DNA of 64,000 nt from Chromatiaceae bacterium (GCA_024235315.1 JACKMP010000001.1:248001-312000); one strand, 5' to 3'. Counted from the first letter of the stretch, positions 16,995-26,949 are shown. Made by a program: numbers and translations. Notes: a model not told the origin generated them from the sequence alone.

Positions 16995-19199
16995 TCAGTA
17001 GGCGCGCGCGGCCTTGTTGCGTACGGCGGCCGCCTTCTGGTCGGCGATGCGTTCGACACGCGCCGCACACTGTTTGAAAGCCGGCTGACGAGAGTGTGGA
17101 TCGAGCAGACCCAGGGTGACGCGGTTGACGCAATCATGGAAATGAAAGGGCACGAACACCATCTCGCGCGATACGCGCTGCGTGGTCTGCACCATCACCA
17201 CCGCATCACCGCGGCGAGACACCACGCGTGCGTACTCACCGTGTCGGATGCCCAGCTCGCTCGCCGCATCCGGGTTCATCTCCATGTACGGAGTCGGGCT
17301 GAACTTGTTCTGGTTGCCAACCTTGCCGGTGCGCGTGCGCGTGTGGAAATGCTCGACCACACGTCCGGAATTGAACCAGAACGGGTACTCGGCATCCGGA
17401 CGCTCGTTGTTGTCGACGAAAGGCAACGGGATCAGCTTGGCCCTGCCCGACGGGAAAGCAAAGCGTCCATCGACGTAAAGTCGCTTGGTACCAGCGCTCG
17501 AATCGTCGCCGGCCCACTCGTTGGGTGAATCAGAGCACGGCCATTGCATGCCACGATATGCCTCGATCTTGGCGTAGCTCATGCCCGAATAGTCGAGCAT
17601 GCGTCCGCGCGACAGCTCCCGGATCTCATCAAAGACCTGTTCGGCCTGTTCCGGAAATTCCATGCCCTCGGCCTGCGCAAACCGTTTCGCCAGGCGATTG
17701 AAGATCCACAGGTCCGCCTTCGCCTCGCCGGGTGGTTGCGAGACATTGCGGATAAGGTTCACGCGTCGCTCGGTATTGGTCATGCAGCCTTCCTTCTCGG
17801 CCCACAGCGCAGCGGGCAGGTAGACGTGTGCATATTCGTTGGTCTCGACGTCGCGGTAGGCATCCTGCACGACAAGGAACTCGAGCCTCTCCAGCGTCTT
17901 GCGTATGCGCGGCGTGTTCGGCATCGATGTCATGGGGTTGGTCGCAATCAGCCACAGACCCTTGATCTGACCGGTCTCGATCGCCGGCAGGATGTCGGTC
18001 ATGAAAAGACCGCGACGTTTCGGGAAAAACTCTGGGTCGATACCCCAGAAACGCGCAATGTCCTCTCGGTCCTGCGGCTTCTCCAGAGCACGGTAACCCG
18101 GCAGACCCGAGCAAGATGACCACTCGCGAGTACCCATGGCATTGCACTGGCCGGTGATCGACAGGCTTGTACCGCCGGGCTTGCCGATATTTCCGGTGAT
18201 CAGGCTCAGGTTGTTGATTGCGACAACGCCGTCCGAGCCATGGGTCGACTGGTTGATCCCCATGGTCCAGATCGTCATCGCCGCACCGGCCCTGGCATAA
18301 GTGCGGGCGACGTTGCGGATGGTGTCTTCGTCAATGCCGCAGATCCGCGACGCAGTCTGCGGGTCGTACCGCTCGACAAGTGCCTTGAACTCGCCCTGGC
18401 CGTCGGTAAACGCATCGATATAGGCCTGATCGGCAAGCCCTTCCTTGAGAATCACATGAGCAAGGGCGTTGAGCAGGACGACGTCAGTGCCGGGCTCGAT
18501 CGGCAGGTGGATGTCGGCCATCTGCGCGAACATGGTCACACGCGGATCGACGACGATGATCGGGAACTTACGCTTCTCCAACGATTCGCGCAGGCGCCAG
18601 AAGATTACCGGGTGCTGCTCTGGCAGGTTCGATCCGAATGCCAGCAGACAGTCGGTGTGTTCGAAATCGTCGTAACAGCCGGGTGGACCATCAGAACCGA
18701 ACGAGCGCTTGTAGCCCGACACCGCAGACGCCATGCAAAGCGTGGTGTTGCCATCGTAGTTGTTGGTGCCGATCACACCACGCGCCAGCTTTCCGAGGGT
18801 GTAGAACTCTTCGGTCATGATCTGGCCGGTGGAGACAATTGCGAAGGCGTCACGACCATGCTCGGCCTGGATTCGCTGGATCTCCCCGGCTGTGTGATCC
18901 AGCGCTTCGTTCCAGCCCACTTCACGGAACGCGTCCCAGCGCTGTTCACGAAGCAGGGGCTGCGTGCCGCGACCCGCGCTGGTGAACAGCTCGTGCTCGA
19001 AGATGCCCTTGATACACAGCTTGCCGCGATTGACATCGGCATCCGCCACGCCACGCGAGGCCACCGCCTTGCCCAAGCGGTCGATTCCGACTTCGATCGA
19101 GCACCCGGTGGAGCAATAACCGCAGGTGGCATACTTCCACTCGACCACGCCCTTGTCGGCGATCTTGATCGGATTTTTGTTGGCGCGTCCGAATAGCAT
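16995..19199 (-). CDS. Second Mo-bisMGD nitrate reductase catalytic subunit (NarB/NasA-like, no BFD domain)
   Basis: A 734-residue molybdopterin oxidoreductase, close in length to cyanobacterial NarB. The [4Fe-4S] motif is CGYCSTGCSIEVG with a fourth Cys in 'GKLCIKG'. The core includes 'TGQCNAMGTREWSS', 'IATNPMTSMPNT' and the MopB C-terminal domain ('NSGRVVEHFHTRTRTGKVGNQNK'). It lacks the [2Fe-2S] extension of its downstream paralogue and has no signal peptide. Position directly after nirBD supports an assimilatory nitrate reductase role, though substrate rests on context. It is divergent enough from the 904-residue enzyme that recent duplication is unlikely. Confidence 0.88.
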   Translation of the reverse strand: MLFGRANKNPIKIADKGVVEWKYATCGYCSTGCSIEVGIDRLGKAVASRGVADADVNRGKLCIKGIFEHELFTSAGRGTQPLLREQRWDAFREVGWNEALDHTAGEIQRIQAEHGRDAFAIVSTGQIMTEEFYTLGKLARGVIGTNNYDGNTTLCMASAVSGYKRSFGSDGPPGCYDDFEHTDCLLAFGSNLPEQHPVIFWRLRESLEKRKFPIIVVDPRVTMFAQMADIHLPIEPGTDVVLLNALAHVILKEGLADQAYIDAFTDGQGEFKALVERYDPQTASRICGIDEDTIRNVARTYARAGAAMTIWTMGINQSTHGSDGVVAINNLSLITGNIGKPGGTSLSITGQCNAMGTREWSSCSGLPGYRALEKPQDREDIARFWGIDPEFFPKRRGLFMTDILPAIETGQIKGLWLIATNPMTSMPNTPRIRKTLERLEFLVVQDAYRDVETNEYAHVYLPAALWAEKEGCMTNTERRVNLIRNVSQPPGEAKADLWIFNRLAKRFAQAEGMEFPEQAEQVFDEIRELSRGRMLDYSGMSYAKIEAYRGMQWPCSDSPNEWAGDDSSAGTKRLYVDGRFAFPSGRAKLIPLPFVDNNERPDAEYPFWFNSGRVVEHFHTRTRTGKVGNQNKFSPTPYMEMNPDAASELGIRHGEYARVVSRRGDAVVMVQTTQRVSREMVFVPFHFHDCVNRVTLGLLDPHSRQPAFKQCAARVERIADQKAAAVRNKAARAY

Positions 19200-19242
19200 T
19201 GGGGCTTTCTCTCTGCGGTTCTGTGCCAGGGCGGGATACCGG

Positions 19243-19572
19243 TCAGGCGGCGGCCACGTCGGCCTTCAGAGCGAGCAGCACGCGGCCACCCTCGACCTTG
19301 GTCGCAAAAACGTTGGTGCAGCCCTCGTCCGGGCCCAGGGCTTCGCCGGAGGCCAGGTCGATCTTCCAGTTGTGCAGCGGGCAGGTTACCGAGGTGCCGT
19401 GCACGATACCCTGTGACAAAGGTCCGCCCTTATGCGGGCAGGCATCGCGCAACGCGAATACCTGGTCGTCGCGGGTACGGAAAACGGCGACGTCCATGGT
19501 GTCGGTGCGGATCACCCGCGATCCGAGCCTGGGAATCTCGTCCAGGGCGATGATGTCGATCCAGTTGTTCAT
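19243..19572 (-). CDS. nirD: Nitrite reductase [NAD(P)H] small subunit NirD
   Basis: A 109-residue Rieske-fold protein, the small subunit of the cytoplasmic NAD(P)H nitrite reductase that makes ammonium. It keeps the Rieske ligand pattern CPHKGGPLSQG and CPLHNW, so it may bind a [2Fe-2S] cluster, unlike NirD proteins that have lost the ligands. The start chosen is the ATG at 19572 (MNNWIDIIAL), preceded by AGAGG; the longer frame would overlap nirB. It lies 17 bases after nirB. Confidence 0.95.
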   Translation of the reverse strand: MNNWIDIIALDEIPRLGSRVIRTDTMDVAVFRTRDDQVFALRDACPHKGGPLSQGIVHGTSVTCPLHNWKIDLASGEALGPDEGCTNVFATKVEGGRVLLALKADVAAA

Positions 19573-19589
19573 GTCGGAAACCTCTTGCT

Positions 19590-22025
19590 TCATGCAATCT
19601 TCAGCGGGGTGAATTCGTGCGCCTCGGAGCCCTCGGCGCGGGCCTTCCAGGGGTCGATCTGGGCGAACTTCTGGCCGAACAGGAAACGTTCGTACAGCGC
19701 CTTGCGGTTGGCCTCGTCCTCGAGTACCTGCTGCTTGATGTGATTGAGACCAACGCGCTCGACCCAGGGTGCTGTACGTTCGAGGTAGTGCGCCTCCTCG
19801 CGGTACAGCTGGGTGAAGGCGCCGCAGTACTCGAGGACCTCCTCTTCAGTCTCGACCTTGCACAGCAGGTCGGTGACACGCACCTTGATGCCGCCGTTGC
19901 CGCCGACGTGCAGTTCATAACCGGAGTCGACGCAGACCACACCGAAGTCCTTTATCGTGGCCTCGGCACAGTTGCGCGGACAGCCCGATACCGCCAGCTT
20001 GAACTTGTGCGGCATCCACGAGCCCCAGGTCAGTTCCTCGAGCTTCACACCGAGGCCAGTCGAGTTCTGCGTGCCGAAGCGACACCAGGTCTTGCCGGCG
20101 CAGGTCTTCACCGTGCGCATCGCCTTGCCGTAGGCATGACCGCTGACGAAACCTGCATCTGTCAGATCCTTCCACATCGCCGGGAGGTCTTCCTTCTTCA
20201 CGCCGAACAGATCGATACGCTGACCGCCGGTAACTTTCATCTCCGGGACCTTGTACTTGTCCGACACGTCCGCAATGGCGCGCAGATCATTGGCGGTGCA
20301 CAAGCCACCAAACATGCGCGGCACTACCGAGTAGGTACCGTCTTTCTGGATATTGCCGTGCGCACGCTCATTGATGAAACGTGACTGTGCATCGTCTTCG
20401 TACTCCGCAGGCCAATTGGCCAGCAGGTAGTAGTTCAGCGCCGGGCGACAGCTCGCGCAGCCGTCCGGGGTCTTCCAGTCAAGCGCATCGCGCACCGCCT
20501 GCATGGTCTTGAGTTTTCCTTTGCGGATTGCGGCAATCACTTCGTCGTGACTGTGCTCCGTACAGCCACACATGCCTTTCTTGCTCGGCGCCTTGTCGTA
20601 ACCCTCACCCACAGTGCCGGCGAGAATCGCCTCCACCAGGCCGGTACATGAACCGCAGGAACTCGATGCCTTGGTATGCGCGCGCACCTCTTCGAGGGTG
20701 AACAGCCCCTTTTTGGAAATGGCGTCGACGATGTCACCTTTGCAGACGCCGTTGCAGCCGCAGATCTCGGCGCTGGCCGGCAGCGCCATCACGCTGGCAG
20801 AGGCGTCACCGTGACCGGCGTCGCCGAGGTCGTGCTGACCGAAAAGAATGGTACTGCGGAAGGCCGAGATGTCAGTGCCTTCGCGAAGCAACGTGAAATA
20901 CCAGGTGCCGTCCATGGTGTCGCCATAGAGCACCGCGCCCTTCACCTTGTTGTCACGGATCACGAGTTTCTTGTAGACACCCTGCGACGGATCCTGCAGC
21001 ACCAGCGTCTCATCGCCCTCTCCCTCGTTGAATTCGCCGGCTGAGAACAGGTCGATACCGGTCACTTTGAGCTTGGTCGAGGTGACCGATCCCTCGTAGC
21101 GCGCAATACCCATCTCGACCAGATGATTGGCCGCCACCTTGGCCTGCTCGAACAAGGGCGCAACCAGGCCGTAACAGGAACCACGATGCTGTACACACTC
21201 GCCGACCGCGTAGACCCTCGGATCGAAGGTCTGCATGGTGTCGTTGACGACGATGCCGCGCTCACAATGCAGGCCGGCCTGCTGCGCCAGCGCCATGTTG
21301 GGGCGGATGCCGACAGCCATCACCACCAGATCCGCGGCCACTTCCGAGCCGTCGGCAAAGCGCACGCCGGTCACGCGGTCGTCACCGAGAATCTCGGCGG
21401 TCTGCGCCTCCATCAGGAACTGCATGCCACGCGTCTCGAGCGAGGACTTGAGCAGTGCCGAGGCCGCCTTGTCGAGCTGGCGCTCCATCAGGCTGTCCAG
21501 CAGGTGCACAACGTGGACCTGCATGCCCTGCTTCATCAGGCCGTTGGCCGCTTCGAGCCCAAGCAGGCCACCACCGATCACGACAGCCCGCTTGTAGTCC
21601 TTTGCCGCGTGCAACATGGTCTCGACATCGGCGATGTCGCGAAATCCAATCACACCCGCCTTGTCGTGGCCAGGCACCGGTATGATGAAGGGATTCGAGC
21701 CGGTCGCGATCAGCAGGCGGTCATAGCCGGCAACCACACCGTCCCGGGTCCGCACATGTCGCCGGGCACGATTGATCTCCACGACCGGATCACCGCTGAT
21801 CAGCCTGATACCCTTTTCGGCGTACCATTCACGACTGTTCAGAATGATGTCGTCGATCGTCTTTTCGCCCGCCAGCACCGGCGACAGCATGATGCGGTTG
21901 TAGTTGGGATGCGGCTCTGCACCGAACACCGTTATCTCGTAGCTGTCCGGGGCGAGCTTGAGCAGTTCCTCTAGCGTCCGTACACCGGCCATGCCGTTGC
22001 CGATCAATACCAGTTTCTGTTTCAT
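19590..22025 (-). CDS. nirB: Nitrite reductase [NAD(P)H] large subunit NirB
   Basis: An 811-residue enzyme that reduces nitrite to ammonium with six electrons from NAD(P)H. The N-terminal half is a FAD/NAD(P)H module (LVLIGNGMAGVRTLEELL at the start, a second dinucleotide fold at 'AVVIGGGLLGLEAANGL'). Two BFD-like segments follow (CGCNGVC...CGSCTG and CGCTEHS...GCASCRP). The C-terminal sulfite/nitrite reductase domain has the siroheme-[4Fe-4S] ligands in 'TCAGKTWCRFG' and 'SGCPRNCAE'. Length and order are standard. It sits between the nitrate transporter and nirD. Confidence 0.97.
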   Translation of the reverse strand: MKQKLVLIGNGMAGVRTLEELLKLAPDSYEITVFGAEPHPNYNRIMLSPVLAGEKTIDDIILNSREWYAEKGIRLISGDPVVEINRARRHVRTRDGVVAGYDRLLIATGSNPFIIPVPGHDKAGVIGFRDIADVETMLHAAKDYKRAVVIGGGLLGLEAANGLMKQGMQVHVVHLLDSLMERQLDKAASALLKSSLETRGMQFLMEAQTAEILGDDRVTGVRFADGSEVAADLVVMAVGIRPNMALAQQAGLHCERGIVVNDTMQTFDPRVYAVGECVQHRGSCYGLVAPLFEQAKVAANHLVEMGIARYEGSVTSTKLKVTGIDLFSAGEFNEGEGDETLVLQDPSQGVYKKLVIRDNKVKGAVLYGDTMDGTWYFTLLREGTDISAFRSTILFGQHDLGDAGHGDASASVMALPASAEICGCNGVCKGDIVDAISKKGLFTLEEVRAHTKASSSCGSCTGLVEAILAGTVGEGYDKAPSKKGMCGCTEHSHDEVIAAIRKGKLKTMQAVRDALDWKTPDGCASCRPALNYYLLANWPAEYEDDAQSRFINERAHGNIQKDGTYSVVPRMFGGLCTANDLRAIADVSDKYKVPEMKVTGGQRIDLFGVKKEDLPAMWKDLTDAGFVSGHAYGKAMRTVKTCAGKTWCRFGTQNSTGLGVKLEELTWGSWMPHKFKLAVSGCPRNCAEATIKDFGVVCVDSGYELHVGGNGGIKVRVTDLLCKVETEEEVLEYCGAFTQLYREEAHYLERTAPWVERVGLNHIKQQVLEDEANRKALYERFLFGQKFAQIDPWKARAEGSEAHEFTPLKIA

Positions 22026-22088
22026 TTTATCTGCCTCTCTACAACTGGGTGACGCCGTGCGTGCTGTTTCGCAGCGTCGTTTTTCGTT

Positions 22089-24269
22089 TCAGATCGCCTT
22101 CTCGGCCAGGCCGCGGGGCGCATCCCCGATTTCCGTCGATGATTCGTTGTCCAGACGTGGCAACCGTGAGACGGCGAAGCCCTCGATGTAGGACTGCAGC
22201 CGCGCGACATCGAACTGCCGGCCGTCCATGAACTGGTCCGGCCCCATGGCAATCGAATCGCCTTCAGCTGTCAGCGACCAGCCCGCGGTATGCACGCCTT
22301 CAAGCTTGTAGTCATGTTCGGGGCAAGGCAGGTTCAGCGCCTGCGCCGCCGCACGAAACACTTCTGGCTGGTATACCGACATCGCGATGTCTTCGACCTT
22401 GACCGATGATTCGATCTGCCCCCAGCGCATCATCTGCGACAGGAACCACAGCGCATGTGAGCGCCACGGGAAGTTCGCGGCATAGCGATGGAACACGTTG
22501 TAGTCGGGTGCCTTCCGCGGCTTCTCGCCGGACGAGAACTGCAAGGTGCCGGTGAGCGACTTTTCCAGGACATCGACCGGTGCATTGACGTACCGCCCCT
22601 GGCTGAGCAGTTCGCAGGCCTGAGACCTGTTATCCGCCTGATCCAGCCATGCGCAGGCCTGCAATAGCGCCATCAATACCGCCTGATGTGTATTCGGGTT
22701 GCCCTGCGCCCAGCTGCGGGTGACAGCGAATACCTTCTCCGGGTGGTTGTTCCAGATGTCATGACTGGTAATCAGCGTGCGACCGAGTCCTTCGGATACC
22801 GCATAGGTGTTCCACGGTTCACCGACGCAACAGCCGGCGATCAGCCCTGCCCTAAGGTAGTGCCCGACCTGCGGCGGCGGCACGACCGTCAGACGCACGT
22901 CCTCGTCGGGGTCTATACCCGCATCGGCCATCCAGTAGCGCAAGAGGTAATTGTGCGATGACTGCGGAAACACTACTGCGAAGCTGAGCTTGGGACGATT
23001 CGCCAGGCGGTCCTGATCGATCACCTTCTTCAGCGCCCTCGCCGATCCCGTAGCCGTATCCAGACCATCGATACCGGTGGCCAGCATCCGCCCGAAGAGC
23101 TCCTTCGACACCGTGATCGCATTACCGTTCAGATCGAGGCTCATCGCCGTGACCATCGGTTGGCAGTGCCGGTTGTCGAGCCCCGTCGCCAGTGGCATCG
23201 CCGCCAGCATCTGAGCGCCGTCCAGCATCCCGGTACATACCTTGTCCCGGATGTTGGCCCAGGAAGACTCGCGAGAAAGTTCAACGTCCAGTCCCTGCGC
23301 AGCAAAGAACCCCTTCTCTTTGGCCACCACCAGCGGCGCACAGTCGGTCAGCGGGATGAAGCCCAGTGTGAGCTTGCGCTTCTCGAGGACAGGGGCGACT
23401 GACGCCCCCACCGGCAATGGCGAAACCGGAAGACGCACGACGTTTTCAGGCACTTCAGCCGATACACCTGCCGCAGCCGGGGTGGCGGGATTCCGGTGCC
23501 GCTCGTGGAGGAACTTCACCACCTCGGCACGGTAGTGGTTAAAGGAAGGGTCTTCGGCGAGTGCGAGGCGGTTGCGTGGGCGTTCGAGGTCGACATGGAG
23601 GATCTCGCCGATCGTGGCGGACGGTCCGTTGCTCATCATCACGATGCGGTCCGACAACAGCACCGCCTCGTCGACATCGTGGGTGATCATGATCACGGTG
23701 TTGTTGAGGTGTGCATGAATCTCCATCAGGGAGTCCTGCATGTGTGTGCGGGTCAATGAGTCGAGCGCACCGAAGGGCTCGTCCATCAACAACACCTTGG
23801 GCTGCATGGCGAGCGCACGCGCGATCCCGACACGCTGCTTCATCCCGCCGGAGATCTCGTCCGGCTTGCGACGCAATGCATGGGACATGTTGACCAGTTC
23901 GAGGTTGTGGCGCGTCCACTCATCCCGTTCGGCCTTTGATTTGCTGTGCCGGAACACCTGGTCGACGGCCAGTCGCACATTGTCGTAGACACTCAGCCAG
24001 GGCAGCAGGGAATGGTTCTGGAAAACCACGGCGCGATCGGGTCCCGGCTCACGCACCTCGCGGTTCTCCAGCAGCACACCGCCGGCCGTTGCCTGCAGCA
24101 GACCCGCGACAATATTGAGCACGGTCGACTTGCCGCAGCCGGAGTGACCGATCAGCGAGATGAATTCGCCCTCTTCGACTTTCAGGTTGATGTCGTCCAG
24201 CACGTTGAGTGGACCATGATCGGTCGGAAAAGTGATGCTGACGTGGTCGATGTTCAGGTATGTGTTCAT
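22089..24269 (-). CDS. nrtC: Nitrate ABC transporter ATPase with fused NrtA-like substrate domain (NrtC)
   Basis: A 726-residue fusion. Residues 1-260 are an ABC ATPase (Walker A GHSGCGKST, signature ISGGMKQRVGIARAL, Walker B VLLMDEPFGALD). Residues from about 300 to the end are a solute-binding domain homologous to NrtA (compare 'LTLGFIPLTDCAPLVVAKEKGFF' with the NrtA start). This architecture is that of cyanobacterial NrtC, in which the extra domain is cytoplasmic and mediates regulation by nitrogen status. Here no separate NasS sensor is seen near nasT, so this domain is a possible nitrate sensor; that is a hypothesis. It lies 73 bases after nrtB. Confidence 0.93.
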   Translation of the reverse strand: MNTYLNIDHVSITFPTDHGPLNVLDDINLKVEEGEFISLIGHSGCGKSTVLNIVAGLLQATAGGVLLENREVREPGPDRAVVFQNHSLLPWLSVYDNVRLAVDQVFRHSKSKAERDEWTRHNLELVNMSHALRRKPDEISGGMKQRVGIARALAMQPKVLLMDEPFGALDSLTRTHMQDSLMEIHAHLNNTVIMITHDVDEAVLLSDRIVMMSNGPSATIGEILHVDLERPRNRLALAEDPSFNHYRAEVVKFLHERHRNPATPAAAGVSAEVPENVVRLPVSPLPVGASVAPVLEKRKLTLGFIPLTDCAPLVVAKEKGFFAAQGLDVELSRESSWANIRDKVCTGMLDGAQMLAAMPLATGLDNRHCQPMVTAMSLDLNGNAITVSKELFGRMLATGIDGLDTATGSARALKKVIDQDRLANRPKLSFAVVFPQSSHNYLLRYWMADAGIDPDEDVRLTVVPPPQVGHYLRAGLIAGCCVGEPWNTYAVSEGLGRTLITSHDIWNNHPEKVFAVTRSWAQGNPNTHQAVLMALLQACAWLDQADNRSQACELLSQGRYVNAPVDVLEKSLTGTLQFSSGEKPRKAPDYNVFHRYAANFPWRSHALWFLSQMMRWGQIESSVKVEDIAMSVYQPEVFRAAAQALNLPCPEHDYKLEGVHTAGWSLTAEGDSIAMGPDQFMDGRQFDVARLQSYIEGFAVSRLPRLDNESSTEIGDAPRGLAEKAI

Positions 24270-24342
24270 GGTGCAGATCCAGATGTCGGAGAAGGGCTCT
24301 TTTCAAGTGGTGGGTCGTGATGCTTTCGCTTGCACGGTGCGC

Positions 24343-25374
24343 TCAGCGCATGATGGCGTTCTTGTCCCAGCTGACCGCGCGCTGCATCGCCAACATGCCA
24401 CGGTCGAGTAGAAAGCCGATGAAGCCGATCACGACGACAGCCACCATGATGCGTGCCAGCGAGTTGGAGCTGCCGTTCTGAAACTCGTCCCATACGAACT
24501 TGCCAAGGCCAGGGTTCTGCGCCAGCATCTCGGCGGCGATCAACACCATCCAGCCGATACCCAGCGACAGGCGCAGACCGGTGAACATCATCGGAATGGC
24601 CGAAGGCAGGACGATCTTGACAGTCTTGGTCAGCCAGCTCAGCCGCAGTACCCTGCTGACATTGATCAGGTCCTTGCTCACACCCGAGACGCCGACTGCG
24701 GTATTGATGATGGTTGGCCACAGACAGCACAGCGTGACCGTGATCGCCGAGTTCAGGAACGACTTCGAGAACCAGGGGTCGTCACTCACGTACACCGCCG
24801 ACACCACCATCGTGACCAGCGGAAGCCAGGCCAGCGGCGACACCGGCTTGAACACCTGGATGATCGGATTGAAGGCCTGATACAGCGTCTGATTCATACC
24901 GATCACGATGCCGACCGGGATCGCAATCAACGAAGCGATGGCAAAGCCGGTCATCACCGTCCACAGGCTGGTGAAGATCTGGTCGATGAAGGTCGCCTTG
25001 CCGGTGTACTTGCGGTCTTCCATTTTCGCGATGTGCTCGTCTGACTTTCCGGCGGCCATCGCCTTGTCGATGCGCGCCTGCATGCGCGCGTAGAATGCAG
25101 CCTCGCGTGCCCTCTCATCATGGTGCTCGCCGTAAAGGGCAACGCCCTGCTCCCATACCTTGTCGGGGCCTGGCAATACGCCTAGCGACGTCTGTACCTT
25201 GCTGGCACCGGCAGCCCACAGCAGCAAAAAGACCAGGATCGCTGCGGCGGGCACCAGGACGTTGCGCGCCAGGTTGCCGGTCAGGTTCACCAGGCGCTCA
25301 CCGGCCAGAAAATCTAGCGCCCCGGCAAGCGGCGCCGATGCGAATGTCTTACGGTTGCGGATAATCCCGATCAT
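24343..25374 (-). CDS. nrtB: Nitrate ABC transporter permease NrtB
   Basis: A 343-residue inner-membrane permease of the NrtB/SsuC type. It has a long N-terminal stretch with one helix (LVPAAAILVFLLLWAAG), a charged insert (residues about 95-140, DERAREAAFYARMQAR), then the binding-protein-dependent permease domain with five helices and the EAA-type loop 'GVSGVSKDLINVSRVLRLSW'. The start is the ATG at 25374 (MIGIIRNRKTF) with CGGAG upstream; the 24 codons before it are not convincing. The Lys/Glu-rich insert is longer than in many homologues. Confidence 0.94.
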   Translation of the reverse strand: MIGIIRNRKTFASAPLAGALDFLAGERLVNLTGNLARNVLVPAAAILVFLLLWAAGASKVQTSLGVLPGPDKVWEQGVALYGEHHDERAREAAFYARMQARIDKAMAAGKSDEHIAKMEDRKYTGKATFIDQIFTSLWTVMTGFAIASLIAIPVGIVIGMNQTLYQAFNPIIQVFKPVSPLAWLPLVTMVVSAVYVSDDPWFSKSFLNSAITVTLCCLWPTIINTAVGVSGVSKDLINVSRVLRLSWLTKTVKIVLPSAIPMMFTGLRLSLGIGWMVLIAAEMLAQNPGLGKFVWDEFQNGSSNSLARIMVAVVVIGFIGFLLDRGMLAMQRAVSWDKNAIMR

Positions 25375-25442
25375 GTCGTACTCCGTTAGCACTCTGTTCG
25401 CTGAGGGGGTCCCGGCGTACCAAGCCGCCCGGACCCTGTGCC

Positions 25443-26849
25443 TCATGGTTTCTCGCTGCCCTTCAATCCGATCTCGAAGGCATCGAGATAGGCGTTGGGC
25501 TTGGTACCGTCGAAGGTCACACCGTCGATGAACTCGGTCTGCGGTGCCCGGTAGCCGGTCTCGCTGGCGAAGTCGGGGAATTCGTCGGCAGTCATCTTGC
25601 CTTCGGCGATCAGCTCCTTCGCGGCCGTCGCATAGATATCGGGGCGGTACACCGATTTGGCGACCTCGTCATACCAGCTGTCGTCCTTGGCCTCGGCGAT
25701 CTGACCCCAGCGGCGCATCTGGCTCAGGTACCAGACGGCATCCGAGTAATACGGATAGGTCGCGTTGTAGCGGAAGAAGACGTTGAAATCCGGTACCGCA
25801 CGTTTGTCACCTTTCTCGTATTCGAAAGTACCGGTCATCGAATTGGCGATGACCTCGTAATCGGCGCCGACGTAGTTCGACTGAGAAAGGATCTTCACGG
25901 CCTCAGGACGGTTGCCGTTGTCGTTGGCATCCAGCCACTTGGCCGCGCGCAACAGCGCCTTGACCACGCGCACCGTGGTATTGGGGTACTGGTCGGTGAA
26001 CTCCTTGGTCATCCCGAAGACCTTTTCCGGGTTGTCTTTCCAGATCTCGTAGTCGGTGATGACTGGCACGCCGATACCCTTGAATACCGCCTGCTGGTTC
26101 CATGGCTCACCGACGCAGTAGCCGTAAATGGTGCCCGCCTCCAGGGTCGCGGGCATCTGTGGCGGCGGTGTCACCGACAGCAGCGCATCGGCCTTCAGTG
26201 TGCCGCTGATGTCGCCCTTTTCGGGGGCGTAGTAACCGGGGTGGATACCGCCCGCCGCCAACCAGTAACGCAGCTCGTAGTTGTGCGTGGACACCGGGAA
26301 CACCATCCCCATCTTGAATGGCTTGCCTTCTGCTTTGTATTTATCGACCACCGGCTTGAGGTAGTCGGCCTTGATCGGGTGCTGCGGCTTGCCGTCGGCC
26401 TGTTTGGGCACATGCGGCTTCATCTGCTCCCAGACCTCGTTCGATACGGTGATGCCGTTGCCGTTGAGGTCCATCGAGAACGGCGTGACGATATGCGCCT
26501 TGGTGCCGAAGCCAATGGTCGCGGCCAGCGGCTGGCCAGCCAGCATGTGCGCACCGTCGAGCTGGCCGTCGATGACGCCGTCCAGGAGCACCTTCCAGTT
26601 CGCCTGCGCCTCAAGGGTGACGTACAGACCCTCGTCCTCGAAGTAGCCCTTCTCATAGGCAATCGCCAGCGGTGCCATGTCGGTCAACTTGATGAAGCCG
26701 AACTTGAGTTCCTCTTTTTCCGCTTCGCCTACGGCGGCGCCCGCTGTAGCGGTTATCATTCCCGTTCCAAGTGCCACGGCGATACCTCCGGCGATCAGCG
26801 TGCGGCGGAGAAATCCGCGGCGGGTCAGGCTGTCGTTGTACTTGCTCAT
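25443..26849 (-). CDS. nrtA: Periplasmic nitrate-binding protein NrtA with Tat signal
   Basis: A 468-residue solute-binding protein that captures nitrate (and usually nitrite) for NrtBC. The N-terminus carries a twin-arginine signal (SLTRRGFLRRTLIAGG) followed by a hydrophobic stretch and an Ala-rich cleavage region. The mature part shows the NrtA family core ('FGFIKLTDMAPLAIAYEKGYF', 'GAHMLAGQPLAATIGFG', 'YCVGEPWNQQAV'). The start at 26849 (MSKYNDSL) is set by a GAGG site; the five extra codons upstream are not needed. It is the first structural gene of the operon and has a long structured leader (26850-27031). Confidence 0.96.
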   Translation of the reverse strand: MSKYNDSLTRRGFLRRTLIAGGIAVALGTGMITATAGAAVGEAEKEELKFGFIKLTDMAPLAIAYEKGYFEDEGLYVTLEAQANWKVLLDGVIDGQLDGAHMLAGQPLAATIGFGTKAHIVTPFSMDLNGNGITVSNEVWEQMKPHVPKQADGKPQHPIKADYLKPVVDKYKAEGKPFKMGMVFPVSTHNYELRYWLAAGGIHPGYYAPEKGDISGTLKADALLSVTPPPQMPATLEAGTIYGYCVGEPWNQQAVFKGIGVPVITDYEIWKDNPEKVFGMTKEFTDQYPNTTVRVVKALLRAAKWLDANDNGNRPEAVKILSQSNYVGADYEVIANSMTGTFEYEKGDKRAVPDFNVFFRYNATYPYYSDAVWYLSQMRRWGQIAEAKDDSWYDEVAKSVYRPDIYATAAKELIAEGKMTADEFPDFASETGYRAPQTEFIDGVTFDGTKPNAYLDAFEIGLKGSEKP

Positions 26850-26890
26850 TTCTTGATACCTCATTCACTACTGCATGGATTTCGGGCAAT

Positions 26891-26938
26891 AAAAAAGGCG
26901 TACCGCCACGCGTACCGAGGGACGCGAAGCAGGACGCC
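26891..26938 (-). terminator. Leader terminator (attenuator) before nrtA
   Basis: On the minus strand a hairpin with outer arms GGCGT (26938-26934) and ACGCC (26901-26897) and an inner CGCGT/ACGCG stem is followed at once by six U residues (26896-26891). It sits 42 bases before the nrtA start and would stop transcription before the operon unless antiterminated. Confidence 0.8.
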
Positions 26939-26949
26939 GTTGTCTGGAT

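Noticed and set aside
16984..17133. N-terminal extension of the ferredoxin-DmsC frame
   Set aside because: It overlaps the C-terminus of the upstream nitrate reductase; MFQPRPNEQQ at 16983 is the natural start.
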